This document shows positions 23,997 to 33,677 of a stretch of DNA of 35,468 nucleotides, piece by piece. Below the pieces are notes generated by a model. The model did no database searches. It was given only the letters and a program-made list of their open reading frames with translations, and was not told where the DNA came from. Within the stretch, counting starts at the first letter, position 1. Each line of letters starts with the position of its first letter. The DNA lies in contig LLCB01000449.1 of NCBI GenBank assembly GCA_001414345.1, positions 1-35,468 of the forward strand, given 5' to 3'. A program made the position numbers and the translations under genes. This stretch comes from Hymenoscyphus infarciens (Eukaryota > Ascomycota > Leotiomycetes > Helotiales > Helotiaceae).

Positions 23997-24634
23997 CGAC
24001 GTATATAACGAATATATAATAATTTAGTTCTAGATAGATATAAGTAGTTAAGAAAGGATATAGATTAATAAGAGTAGGAGAGGTTTATTCTAACACTTAG
24101 ATAGTATTTAGTAGATACTAGGAAAACTATAATACTATAAATCTTAGGACCTATATATATTACTAATCTAAACAACGACGTTAATAAACATCTAATAACT
24201 AACTAACTACCTCTTATAATTTATTATATACTTAGTATAGCTAAAGAGAAGGAGAAACTATTAAGAAGGAGGATATCGTTGAATTAAGGTTATACTACTA
24301 TAGTAGATAGTTCTATTATTAATACTAAGAAATAGAATTTAATTTAATAACACTATTACTAGAACTGTTATAATATAGGAATTACCTAAGCTATAAATCT
24401 AGTAGAAAAGTAGTAGGCTAAGTCTAGCCTCTATTTTAATAACGACTATATTTTATATAGGTGTTTAGACTATAGTAGAGTAGCTTAGTAATATTATCTT
24501 TTCCTCTTATTTATAATATATAACTAATATTAGATTATATAATATTCCTCTTAATTATCTAGAAATACCTAGGCCTAGACTAGATTATATAGATAGCAGG
24601 AACTAGCGAAAGTATAATATAGCGGAGGAGTTTT
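23997..24634. other. Unassigned AT-rich DNA with moderate RIP
   Basis: This stretch keeps some CA/TG and CG (for example CCTCGACGACG at its start). It has no frame that stays open and no recognised domain. It contains the palindromic stretch CCTAGGCCTAGACTAG near 24568. It may be the body of the element whose outer end is at 25161. Confidence 0.4.
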
Positions 24635-24724
24635 ATAATTAGGTGGAAATTTGTAATTAGGTGGAAATTTATAATTAGGTAGAAATTTATAACTAGGTAG
24701 AAATTTATAATTAGGTAGAAATAT
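24635..24724 (+). repeat. Five 18-bp tandem units ATAATTAGGTGGAAATTT
   Basis: Five consecutive 18-bp units, 24635-24652, 24653-24670, 24671-24688, 24689-24706 and 24707-24724. They differ by G/A or T/C changes such as GGTGG against GGTAG, a RIP-type gradient from left to right. Flanking function is unknown. Confidence 0.9.
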
Positions 24725-24894
24725 ATTAGAAGATTAAGCTAATAACTTAGACGATTTAAATCTACTTTTAATTCTCTTAAATGCTTTTATATAATTAAGT
24801 ATAATATAATAATCTAGATTACTAAATAATTTAAGCTATTTCTTAAAATACTTTAAGCTGTTTTATAAAACAATTTAAGTTATTTCTTAATATA

Positions 24895-25161
24895 GTTTAA
24901 CTTGGGATTAATACTAGTTTAAACTACTAAATCGGTTTTAAATTATTAAAACGAGTTAGGTTTTACTGTTATAAATTATCTTAAGTCGGTTTTAAACTAT
25001 ATTAAACCTAATTCTTAAATTAATTTAAACTAATTTAATCTATTATAGAAATATTTTATAAAATAGCTTAAATATGTTTCGTAAATCAGTCTAAGTTACC
25101 TTAAGTCGGGGTTGAACTAGATTTAACCCCGACTTAAAACCCTCGCTAGTTAGTAGTAAAG
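24895..25161 (-). mobile_element. Family-Z copy 3, outer-end fragment or diverged copy
   Basis: The stretch matches the outer-end block of copies 2 and 7 (AAAACGAGTTAGGTTTTACT, then the long inverted repeat with CGGGGTTGAA and TTTAACCCCG, then ACCCTCGCTAGTTAGTAGTAAAG). The end is at 25161, followed by TA at 25162-25163 and then the copia reverse transcriptase relic. The rest of the element to the left is not clearly family Z, so this is either a diverged member with its own arrays or a truncated copy. Confidence 0.7.
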
Positions 25162-25163
25162 TA

Positions 25164-26544
25164 TATTAAAGACTCTACTTCTTATTAATAGGTAGTAATA
25201 TCCTCTTTAGTAGCTTAGTCTTCGTTATCTAAGTGTAAGCCTAGTTCTATAAGTGTAGATATAGAGGTTAGTTTATCTTTATTAAATTTAGTCTTAATAT
25301 TAACTAGATATTTGTTTTAATTTATAGTAAGTGTTTGATTACTAATATTATGCTTTATTTCTATTCCTAAGAACTGGTTTATAAGGCCTAAATATTATAT
25401 TATATTAGATATAATATTATCTATGTCTATCTTATTAGGTCTAGTTATTATTAATTTATCTATATAGTATATAATAATAACTTTAGTAATTCTATTAATA
25501 AAAATACCTTAGTTATATAGTAAGACTATGAAGCCTAGCTTAGAGTAAATATCTAATAGGTATTTATACTATAGCCTAGACGATTATTTTAGTCTATATA
25601 AGGCCTTATTAAGTTTATAAACCTTATAACCTATATAACATAGATATCTTTATCTATATTAGTATATATAAACGCGTTTTTAATATTATATTAATATAAA
25701 TACTATTTATTTATTATAGCTAGTAGGAATATTAGTCTATATGTCTTAGGTCTATATATAGTAGAGAACGTTTCTAAGTAATTAATACTACCTATCTAGC
25801 CTTATATTTTATAATATTATTATTAAGGTCGGTTTTAATTTTATATACTCACCTACCTTTTAAAGGTATTCTATTACTAGGTAAGTCTACTAGATCCTAA
25901 GTGTTTTATAACTCTACTAAGTAGTTCGTCTACTTCTAGTTTTATAGTATAAAGCTATTTAGTACTATTAATATTAGATATAGCCTCTTTATAATTAGTA
26001 GGCTTATCATTGATATTAGCTACTAGAGCTAGCTCGTCTATATTATTTAGATTATTTAGATTATTAGATTCGGGCTCATTTTTAAGACTATTAAGTCTAG
26101 TATTATTCGCGTCTAGTTCTTCTAAGTTACTAGTCGCGGTTGATATGTCTTTATTAGACTTATTAATATTTATATTATTAGTCTTAATATTATTTATACT
26201 AAAATCACTAAGATTAGACATGTAATTAGACGCGTTTTTAATTCTGATCTTATTTATATCTAATCTCTTTAAATTAGAGTTTCTTCTATCTTCTAATAAG
26301 CTAGTATCTATATAATTACTATCATTTATTATATCTATTATAGTATCTAAAAACTTATTTTCTATTATATATATATCTCTAACCTAAATAGGTTTTTTAA
26401 GTATAATATTATAAAGCTTATATAAGTTTTTATTAAAGCCTATTAGTATAGCTTTATTAGCTTTTTTATCTAACTTTTTAATACTATTTTATTTATTCTT
26501 ATAATAAGCTATAAAACCAAATATCTTTATATTACGTATATGCT
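25164..26544 (-). pseudogene. Older Ty1/copia relic: end of integrase and reverse transcriptase
   Basis: On the minus strand from 26544: HIRNIKIFGFIAYY, then KKLDKKANKAILIGFN, the integrase C-terminal block (LRxFGxxAY ... KLDxKAxxxxFxGY). Then comes a stretch open for 88 codons (26221-25955) ending in TNYKEAIS. A frameshift follows, then DLVDLPSNRIPLKGR*VYKI near 25900-25840, the reverse transcriptase entry block. Later come YRPKTYRLIFLLAI, NIKNAFIYTNI, VIIIYYIDKLII (the YVDD box with RIP changes) at about 25490, and FLGIEIKHNIS near 25370. The relic is cut at EVESLI, where reverse transcriptases read YxxxxGSLxY, by family-Z copy 3. It belongs to the classical copia lineage, different from the element at 6366-12531. 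Confidence 0.88.
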
Positions 26545-26593
26545 TACTCGCTTTTACTTAAACCTAGTTTAAATCAGTATTAAATCGATTTTA

Positions 26594-26703
26594 ATAGGTT
26601 TAGAATAGGTTTTGAATAAGTTCTAAATAGGTTCTAAATAGGTTCTAAATAGGTTCTAAATAGGTTCTGAATAGGTTCGGAATAGGTTCTAAATAGGTTC
26701 TAA
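26594..26703 (+). repeat. 11-bp tandem array AGGTTCTAAAT
   Basis: About ten units of AGGTTCTAAAT with variants AGGTTTTGAAT and AGGTTCGGAAT, directly inside the left end of copy 4. It takes the place of the ATCGTTTTATAAATCGG array seen in other family-Z copies. Confidence 0.9.
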
Positions 26704-26754
26704 ACCTCTCTAAACTACGGTCTAGCTATAGCTTCGAAGGTTTTAACAATTTAG

Positions 26755-26831
26755 AATAGGTTCTAAACCTATTTAAAGAGGTTTAGAACCTATTCTAAAC
26801 CTATTTAAAGAGGTTTAGAACCTATTCTAAA
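26755..26831. repeat. 32-bp inverted/direct repeat around AGGTTTAGAACC
   Basis: Two adjacent 32-bp units start with CCTATTTAAAGAGGTTTAGA. Each is itself an imperfect palindrome (TAGGTTCTAAACCTA type), so hairpins are possible. This links the 11-bp array to the 72-bp array. Confidence 0.85.
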
Positions 26832-27036
26832 TTAATTAGAATTATTAAATTAATTAGAGCTATAGCTAGCTATAGTTTAGAGAGGTTCTAAACCTATTCT
26901 AAATTAATCGAAATTATTAAATTAATCAAAGCTATAGCTAGCTATAGTTTAAAGAGGTTCTAAACCTATTCTAAATTAATCGAAATTATTAAATTAATCA
27001 GAGCTATAGCTAGCTATAGTTTAGAGAGGTTCTAAG
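26821..27036. repeat. Three 72-bp tandem units with AGCTATAGCTAGCTATAG palindrome
   Basis: Units start at 26821, 26893 and 26965 with CCTATTCTAAATTAAT. Each has ATTAAATTAAT, then the palindrome CTATAGCTAGCTATAG, then TTTAGAGAGGTTCTAAA. The units differ only by transitions (ATTAG, ATCGA, ATCAA, ATCAG). A fourth partial unit breaks down after 27030. Confidence 0.9.
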
Positions 27037-29294
27037 GTTCGGAACCTATTTAGAGAGGTTCTAAACCTATTCTAAACCTATTCTAAGTAGTTCTAAGTAG
27101 CTTAAGCTATTCTATTATAACTAATACTAGCTTTAGTATAAACTAGCTATATCTTAGTAGTATATTAATACCTAAAAAGTACTTAGAAGAAAAAATAAAA
27201 AGTCTAGAAAGAGTATTTTTTTTAAAAGCAATTTAAGCAACTTTTTATATATTAACTTTAATTAGTAATTATATATTAATAATCCTTAGAATTAGGGCTA
27301 TAAGTATATAAAAAATAAAAAGGTCACGTGACTAAAGTAGGTCATATGCTAGGGCGTGGCTTTCGTACTAGGGTCTCTCTTGCCGAACACAGTATACTAC
27401 GTATAACTAGCTACGTAGTAGGCTTAGCGTATACATAGGCCACCCTCACCTTCGACTTTAACTTTAACTTTAATACTTCGATACTTTAACACTTCGATAC
27501 TTCGACACTTTAACACTTTACTTTAATAATAACGACGACGATAACAACGATAACTCTCTATCGCTATTATATTACATTTATTACTTAGTATTAGGCTGCT
27601 TATTAGTATTATAATCAACGTTATATTCGTTGTGTTTACTACTCTAGTTAATTCTACGTTGTCGAATAGTAGAATAACATTAGATAATATAGACATATTT
27701 CATAGTTAGACTTTTAGTAGAGTAAATTAGAGCTCTTAAATTAGTTATCTAGTAAATCAGAAGTATTAGATTTATTATCTACGTTATCGCTGTTACTATC
27801 ACTATTACTCTTATATATAGTAAATACTATTTCTACTCTTACTTCCTAAACTAATATATATACTTTATAGTTTCTAACTAACCGACTAACCGACTAACTA
27901 ACTAGTCGAAGAAATTATATTAAGGTACTTATATGCTCTCTACTAGGGTTTTGAGCTAGTATTAACTTAGACTTAATACCGGTTTAATACTAGTTTAAGA
28001 TATTAGTTATTTCTTAAAGTAGCTCTAATACGTTTTATAAAACGATTTTAAGTAATTTAAGCCGATTTATAAAACAATTTTAATTATAAACCTGATTTAT
28101 AAAACAATTCAAAGTAATTTAAGCTAATTTATAAAATAATTTAAAATAAGAAACTAATTTATAAAACGATTCAAGGTAATTTAACCTAATTTATAAAACG
28201 ATTTAAGCTAATTTATAAAATAATTCAAAGTAAGAAACTAATTTATAAAACGATTTAAAATTATAAACTAACTTATAATCTAGCTCTTAACTTAGTTTAA
28301 AAAATATATCTAAAATAAAGTACTTAGAAGAAAAAATAAAAAGTCTAGAGAGAGTGTTTTTTTTTTAAAAGCGATTTAAGTAGCTTTTTATATATAAACC
28401 TTATATAATTTTTATATTCTAGTAGTTCTTAAATTTAGAGCTACTAGCGTATAAATTTAGTAAGTTATATAACTAAAGTAGGTTATATAGTAGAGCGTGG
28501 CTTTTATACTAAGGTCGCTCTTACTAAACATAGTACGCTACGTATAACTAGCTATATAACTACTAAAACCTATAGGCGTATAGGCTACCTCTATCTTTAA
28601 CTTCAACTTCGACTTCGACTTCGACTTTGACTTTAACTTCTTTAACTTCGACATCTTCAACTTCGATACTTTACTTTAATAACGACGATAAGAACGATAA
28701 CTACTTTACTATTAACTAGCGAGGGTTTTAAGTCAGGGTTAAATCCGGTTTAACCCTGACTTAAGATAACTTAGACTAATTTATAAAATATATTTAAGCT
28801 AGTTTATAAACTAGATTAAAGTAGTTTAAAATAATTTAAGAACTAGGTTTAATATACTTTAAAACCGACTTAAAATGATTTATAGTAGTAAAAACCCGAC
28901 TCGTTTTAGCGAGTTAAACCGAGTTATAAACTAGGTTAGGTGAGTTAAGTTAGTATTAGACTTGCTTTAAACTAGTTTAACTTAGTTCTAGACCTACCTT
29001 AAACTAGTAGTAACTTAGTATTAGAGTAGTCTTAAATTAGTACTAAAAACTATTTATTACTTAAGAATATATATAAAAAAGGACTAGAATTATATAATTA
29101 GACGTATATTACGTAGCTATACTACTCTTATATAATATGCCTTAATTCGTCGAATAATCAAGTCCTACTTCTACTAATTCCACCAATTCTACTAATTCCA
29201 CCGATTCCACCGATTCCACCGACCTAAATAACGTCATCTCTATATATATGCCTCGATTTAATTACTTTACTACCAACTAGCGAGGGTTTTGAGA

Positions 29295-29319
29295 CGGGGT
29301 TGAATCCGGTTCAACCCCG
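29295..29319. repeat. 25-bp near-perfect palindrome close to the outer end
   Basis: Arms CGGGGTTGAA and TTCAACCCCG flank a TCCGG centre. Eleven of twelve pairs match. Degraded versions are found at the same distance from the outer end in copies 2 (about 22929-22950), 3 (about 25108-25132) and 1. It may be a protein-binding site or a hairpin. Confidence 0.85.
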
Positions 29320-29608
29320 ACTTAAGGTGATTTAGACCGATTCTAGAAGCGTGTTCGAGCTAGTTTATAAACTAGATTAAAGCAGTTTAAAATGATTTAA
29401 GAACTAGGTTAAACATGCTTTAAAACTGACTTAAGATGATTCATAGCAGTAAAACCCGACTCGTTTCAGCAAGTCGAACCAGGTCATGAACCGGGTTAGG
29501 TGAGTTAAGTTAGTGTCGGACACTAGTTCAACTTAATTCTAGACCCGCCTTAATAACTTAGTATTAGAGTAGCCTTAAATTAGTACTAAAAACTAATCAC
29601 TAGCGAAT

Positions 29609-29676
29609 ACATATAAAAAAAGACTGAAATCACGTGATCAGGCGTATATTACGTAGCTACACTACTCTTATATAAC
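29609..29676 (+). promoter_or_regulatory. Promoter-like block of family-Z copy 7 with ATCACGTGAT
   Basis: ACATATAAAAAAAGACTG is followed by the palindrome ATCACGTGAT (29629-29638), ACGTAGCTACACTACTC and TATATAAC, then an ATG at 29677. The minus-strand block of copy 2 is nearly identical. Activity is an inference. Confidence 0.4.
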
Positions 29677-29931
29677 ATGCCTAAATGCCTGAGTCCTGCT
29701 TCTACCAATTCCACCAATTCCACTAATTCCACCGATTCCACCGATTATTCTACTGAATGTTCCACCGACCCAAATGACGTCATCCCTGTATGTATGCCTC
29801 GATTTGATTGGTTGGATCGGTCGGTCGGTCGGTCGGTCGGAAACTATAAGGCACGTACGTCAGTTCAGGAAGTAAGAGTAGAAACAGTACGTACTATAAA
29901 AGCGACAGCGACAGCGACAGCGATAACGTAG
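29677..29931 (+). other. Candidate small ORF in family-Z copy 7 (84 codons), coding status doubtful
   Basis: The ATG lies directly after the promoter-like block. The predicted product is Ser/Thr-rich (MPKCLSPASTNSTNST...) and then follows the GGTC and GACAGC simple repeats. Copy 2 has an equivalent ORF starting at 22541 on the minus strand (MPECPSPASTNSTNS), but that one stops after about 52 codons because the GGTC-type array differs in length. The shared start and amino-terminal residues could mean a real short gene or simply a conserved repeat. No domain is recognised. Confidence 0.2.
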
Positions 29932-30301
29932 ATGACAAATCCGAGGCTTCTAATTCACTCTGTCGAAAGTCCGACCGTGAAATGTACCTAAATCGTCGAA
30001 AAAGAAGGGTTATTGTTCAACGACGTGGAATTAACCGGGGTAGCGAACGCGACGAATACGACGTGGATTACGATGCTAATAAGCGGCCCGATACCGAGTA
30101 ACAAATGCGATGTAATGGCGAAAGAGAGTTATCGTCGTTGTCGTCGTCGTCGTCGTCGTCGAAGTGAAGTGTCGAAGTGAAGTGTCGAAGTCGAAGTCGA
30201 AGTCGAAGTCGAAGTCGAAGTCGAAGTCGAAGTCGAAGTCGAAGTCGAAGGCGAAGGTGGGAGTAGCCCGTGCGCTAGGTCTTGGCGGTTACGTAGCTAG
30301 T

Positions 30302-30716
30302 CACGCGGGTGACAGACCTCTTAGCACACTAAAACTAACACTTCTTTTTCATAAATATAGTTATAACACATGTAATTTATAGTATAAAAATCTAAAATAA
30401 ATCTATTAGCTTATTATTTAACTCTCTAAATTAATAGAATTCTATAAATACTACGCTTAGTAGTTTATAAGCTTTTACTTAGTATTATTCTAGCTTTCAA
30501 AATAAGCTTCTTAGTAGTTATATTCTTATAGTTTACTATGAAGATGCTGCTTTAAGAGCTTATAAGAAGCTAAAAAAAGTGCTTATTATACTTAATAATA
30601 GCCGCGGATCTACTTTATACTCTTTAACTATATCTATAACTTGTTATTAAGGTAAATTAAGATATAAAAAGAATAGAGGTAGATTTTAGTGTGCCAACAG
30701 GTCTGTCACCCGGGTA
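30302..30716. mobile_element. 415-bp MITE-like element, level 5 of nest
   Basis: The ends form 33-bp inverted repeats with 4 mismatches. The left end starts CACGCGGGTGACAGACCT, and the right end read inward starts TACCCGGGTGACAGACCT. Both continue to GCACACTAAAA. CTAGT occurs at 30297-30301 and 30717-30721, a 5-bp target duplication. The unoccupied sequence in copy 1 (CTAGTTGTACGTAG near 17269-17282) has CTAGT once. The interior is AT-rich and keeps CA/TG, and I find no transposase. The superfamily cannot be assigned from these ends. Confidence 0.9.
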
Positions 30717-32084
30717 CTAGTTATACGTAGCGCACCGTGTTTAGTAAGAGCGACCCTGGCACGAAAGCCACGCCCTACTATATAACCCACTTTAGTTACG
30801 TGACTTTTATTTTTTATATGCTTATAGCTCTAATTCTAAGGATTATTAATATATAATTACTAATTAAAGTTAATATATAAAAAGCCGCTTAAATCGCCTT
30901 TAAAAAAAAAAAACACTCTTTCTAGACTTTTTTTTTTCTTCTAAGTACTTTATTTTTAATATATTTTTTAAACTAAGTTAAGAGCTAGATTATAAGTTAG
31001 TTTCTAATTTTAAATCGTTTTATAAATCAGCTTAAATTATCTTAAATTGTTTTATAAATCGGTTTCTTACTTTAAATCGTTTTATAAATCGGCTTAAATT
31101 CCCTTAAATCGTTTTATAATTCTCTTAAATCGTTTTATAAATCAGTTTCTTACCTTAAATCGTTTTATAAATTAGCTTAAATTACTTTAAATCGTTTTAT
31201 AAAACGTATTAGAGCTACTTTAAGAAATAACTTATATCTTAAACCGGTATTAAACCGGTATTAAGTCTAAGTTAATACTAGCTTAAAACCCTAGTAGAGG
31301 GCATATAAGTAGTTAGATCGGTCGGTCGGTTAGAAACTATAAGACACGTACGTTAGTTTAGAAAGTAAGAGTAGAAACAGTATATACTATAAAAGCGACA
31401 GCGACAGCGATAGCGATAGCGATAACGTAGATAACAAATCCGAGGCTTCTGATTCGCTCTACTAAAAGTCCGACCGTGAAATATACCTAAATCGTCGAAA
31501 AAGAAGAGTTATTATTCAATAACGTAGAATTAACTAGAGTAGTAAACGCGACGAATATAATATAGATTATAATACTAATAAGCGGCCTAATATCGAGTAA
31601 TAAATATAATATAATAGTGAAAGAGAATTATTATTATTATCGTCGTTGTTATCGTTGTTAAAGTAAAGTGTCGAAGTCGAAGATGTCAAAGTCGAAGTCG
31701 AAGTCGAAGTCGAAGTCGAAGTCGAAGTCGAAGTCGAAGTCGAAGTCGAAGTCGAAGGTAGAAGTAGTCTATATATCTATAGATCTTAGTAGTTACGTAG
31801 CTAGTTATATATAGCGTACCGTGTTTAGTAAGAGCGACCTTGGTATAAAAGCTATACTCTACTATATAACCTACTTTAGTTATATAACTTACTAAATTTA
31901 TATACTAGTAGCTTTAAATTTAAAGACTATAAAAATTATATAAGGTTTATATATAAAAAGCTACTTAAATCGTCTTTAAAAAAAAAAAACACTCTCTCTA
32001 GACTTTTTTTTCTTCTAAGTACTTACTTTATTTTAAATATATTTTTTAAACTAAGTTAAGAGCTAGATTATAAGTTAGTTTCTA

Positions 32085-32222
32085 ATTTTAAATTGTTTTA
32101 TAAATCAGTTCCTTACTTTAAATCGTTTTATAAATCGGCTTAAATCGTTTTATAAATTAGGTTAAATTACTTTAAACTGTTTTATAAATCGGTTTCTTAC
32201 TTTAAATCGTTTTATAAAACGT
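32085..32222 (+). repeat. Subterminal repeat array of family-Z copy 6
   Basis: Units of AAATCGTTTTATAAATCGG with TTTCTTACTTTAA spacers, as in copy 1, then the ACGTATTAGAGCTACTTTAA stretch and paired ACCGGT motifs leading to the inner end. Confidence 0.85.
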
Positions 32223-33491
32223 ATTAGAGCTACTTTAAGAAATAACTAATATCTTAAACCGGTATTAAACCGGTATTAAGTCTAAGTTAATACTAGCTCA
32301 AAACCCTAGTAGAGGGTATATAAGTATCTATCGCTATTATATTATATTTACTTAGTATTAAGCCGCTTATTAGTATTATAATCTAGGTTATCTTCGTTGT
32401 ATTCGCTACCCTAGTTAATTCCACGTCGTCGAATAGTAGTTGAATAACATCGGACGATATAGGCACATTTCACGGTCGGACTTTTAGTAGAGCGAATAAG
32501 AAGCTCTGAATTAGTTATCTAGCGAATTAGAAGTATTAGATTTATTATCTACGTTATCGCTATTACTGTCGCTATCGCTATTACTTTTATAGTATATACT
32601 ATTTCTACTCTTACTTCCTAAACTAATATACGTACCTTATAGTTTCTAACTAACCGACCGACTAACTAACTAACTAACTAATAGATCAAACTAATCACAT
32701 CGAGGCATATATATAGAAATAACGTTATTTAGGTCGGTAGAATATTCAGTGGAATAATTAGTAGAATAATTAGTAGAATCGGTGGAATTAGTAGAATTAG
32801 TAGAAGTAGGACTTATATATTTAGATATATTATATAAGAGTAGTATAGCCTCGTAATATACGTCTAATCACGTAATTTCTATCTTTTTTTATATATATTC
32901 GCTAGTAATAAATAGTTTTTAGTACTAATTTAAGGCTACTCTAATACTAAGTTACTACTAGTTTAAGACAAGTCTAGAATTAAGTTAAACTAGTGTCTAA
33001 TACTAACTTAACTTACCTAACCTAGTTTATAACCTAGTTTAACTTGTTAAAACGAGTCAGGTTTTACTACTATGAATTATCTTAAGTTAGTTTTAAAATA
33101 TATTAAACCTAGTTCTTGAATTATTTTAAACTACTTTAATCTAGTTTATAAACTAGCTTAAATACGCTTCTAGAATCGGTCTAAATCACCTCTAAACCCG
33201 ATTCAACTCTAACTTAAAACTCTCGCGAGTTAGTAGTAAAGTATATATATAGAGATAATATTATAAGTTAGTAGAATATTTAGTAGAAGTAGAATTAGTA
33301 GAATTAGTAGAATTAGTAGAAGTAGAACTTAGGCATTTAATAAACTAGGGCATATTACGTAAGAGTAGTATAGCTATATAATATATACCTAATTATATAA
33401 TTTCAAATTTAAGTTCTTTTTTCAAGCTCTTTTTCAAGCTCTTTTAATCTTAATTCTTTTTTAGTACTAGTCTAAAACTAGCTCTAACTTT

Positions 33492-33532
33492 ATTCTAAAC
33501 TAGTTCTAAACTAGTTCTAAACTAGTTCTAAG
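33492..33532 (+). repeat. 12-bp tandem units CTAAACTAGTTC near the end of copy 4
   Basis: Almost four units of CTAAACTAGTTC, in the right part of copy 4 and preceded by TTTTTCAAGCTC repeats near 33418-33445. Confidence 0.85.
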
Positions 33533-33582
33533 CTACTTAGAACATAATCTAATTCGAGGTTAACCTTAATTTAAATTAGAGC

Positions 33583-33650
33583 TAAATCAGAGTCGAACTA
33601 GAGTTAAACTAGAGTTAAACCAGAGTCGAACCAGAGTCGAACCAGAGTTG
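33583..33650 (+). repeat. 12-bp tandem units CAGAGTCGAACC at the outer end of copy 4
   Basis: About six units alternate GAGTCGAACCA and GAGTTAAACTA, directly inside the right terminus. They correspond to the weaker TTAAACCTAGTTTAAATC repeats at the left terminus and are part of its terminal inverted repeats. Confidence 0.85.
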
Positions 33651-33677
33651 AGTAAATAGCGGTTTAGTAGTATAGTA

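Larger units (their letters stand above)
29265..31309 (+). mobile_element. Family-Z copy 7 (about 1625 bp without MITE), level 4 of nest
   Basis: It begins CTTTACTACCAACTAGCGAG and ends GGGCATATAAG, with TA at 29263-29264 and 31310-31311. Without it, copy 6 reads GATTTAAT-TA-GTTAGATCGG, against GATTTAATTGGTTAGATCGG expected from copy 2: one TG-to-TA change. The left kilobase is the least RIPped sequence of the window, with intact CA/TG, so copy 7 is the youngest family-Z insertion of the nest. Contents: 25-bp imperfect palindrome at 29295-29319, TATA and ATCACGTGAT, CCACCAATT array (29700-29745), GGTC array (29817-29840), GACAGC array (29900-29922), CGT array (30129-30162), GTCGAA array (30180-30252), conserved block split by the MITE, subterminal array 30998-31205. 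Confidence 0.92.
28704..32324 (+). mobile_element. Family-Z copy 6 (1574 bp without insertions), level 3 of nest
   Basis: It is present as 28704-29262 and 31312-32324, begins CTTTACTATTAACTAGCGAG and ends GGGTATATAAG. TA duplications are at 28702-28703 and 32325-32326. Without it, copy 5 reads CGATAAC-TA-TCTATCGC, which matches CGATAACTATCTCTTGCC in copy 2 at about 22033. The right part contains the GGTC array (31316-31330), GACAGC array (31395-31420), GTCGAA array (31675-31757), the conserved block, subterminal array (32085-32222) and inner end. It is interrupted by copy 7. Its reconstructed length equals that of copy 1. Confidence 0.9.
27928..33241 (-). mobile_element. Family-Z copy 5 (about 1691 bp without insertions), level 2 of nest
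   Basis: It is present as 27928-28701 and 32327-33241. It starts CTTATATGCTCTCTACTAGG after TA (27926-27927) and ends TTAGTAGTAAAG before TA (33242-33243). Its target lies in copy 4 and corresponds to GAGGCA|TA|TATACAGG of copy 2 (near 22414-22425), so it inserted in the Z block. The subterminal array lies at 28010-28260. The GTCACGTGAC site is RIPped at about 28468. The right part (32327-33241) has the GTCGCT array near 32565, the AGTAGAAT array near 32740-32800, an ATCACGTAAT promoter block near 32868, and the outer end. It is interrupted by copy 6. Confidence 0.85.
26547..33675 (-). mobile_element. Family-Z copy 4 (about 1813 bp without insertions), level 1 of nest
   Basis: It is inserted in the older copia relic. 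It is present as 26547-27925 and 33244-33675. The left end begins CTCGCTTTTACTTAAACC, and the right end read inward begins CTATACTACTAAACCGCTAT, with TA at 26545-26546 and 33676-33677. These ends share CGCT(A)TTTACT..AAC but differ from other members, and the left end has its own repeats in place of the usual subterminal array. The interior (27165-27900) has the poly-A spacer, GTCACGTGAC at 27323, and RIPped TTCGAC, GACGAC, GTCGCT and CCGACTAA arrays in the usual minus-strand order. Removing it puts PYIS next to KHIRNIKIFG in frame in the copia integrase. Confidence 0.75.

Noticed and set aside
26010..26225. 71-codon plus-strand ORF
   Set aside because: It is the shadow of the minus-strand copia reading at 26221-25955, which is supported by family motifs on both sides.
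29295..29319. tRNA gene or SINE promoter because of the GGTTGAATCC / GGTTCAACC core
   Set aside because: There is no A box at the right distance, no cloverleaf can be drawn, and the sequence is better explained as a palindrome.
30164..30382. 72-codon ORF with SKSKSK run in family-Z copy 7
   Set aside because: It is produced by the GTCGAA array and then runs into the MITE, so it cannot be an ancestral protein.
16885..31757. CRISPR-like arrays
   Set aside because: The repeats are contiguous simple repeats or 11-72 bp tandem units without unique spacers, and the sequence is fungal in character.
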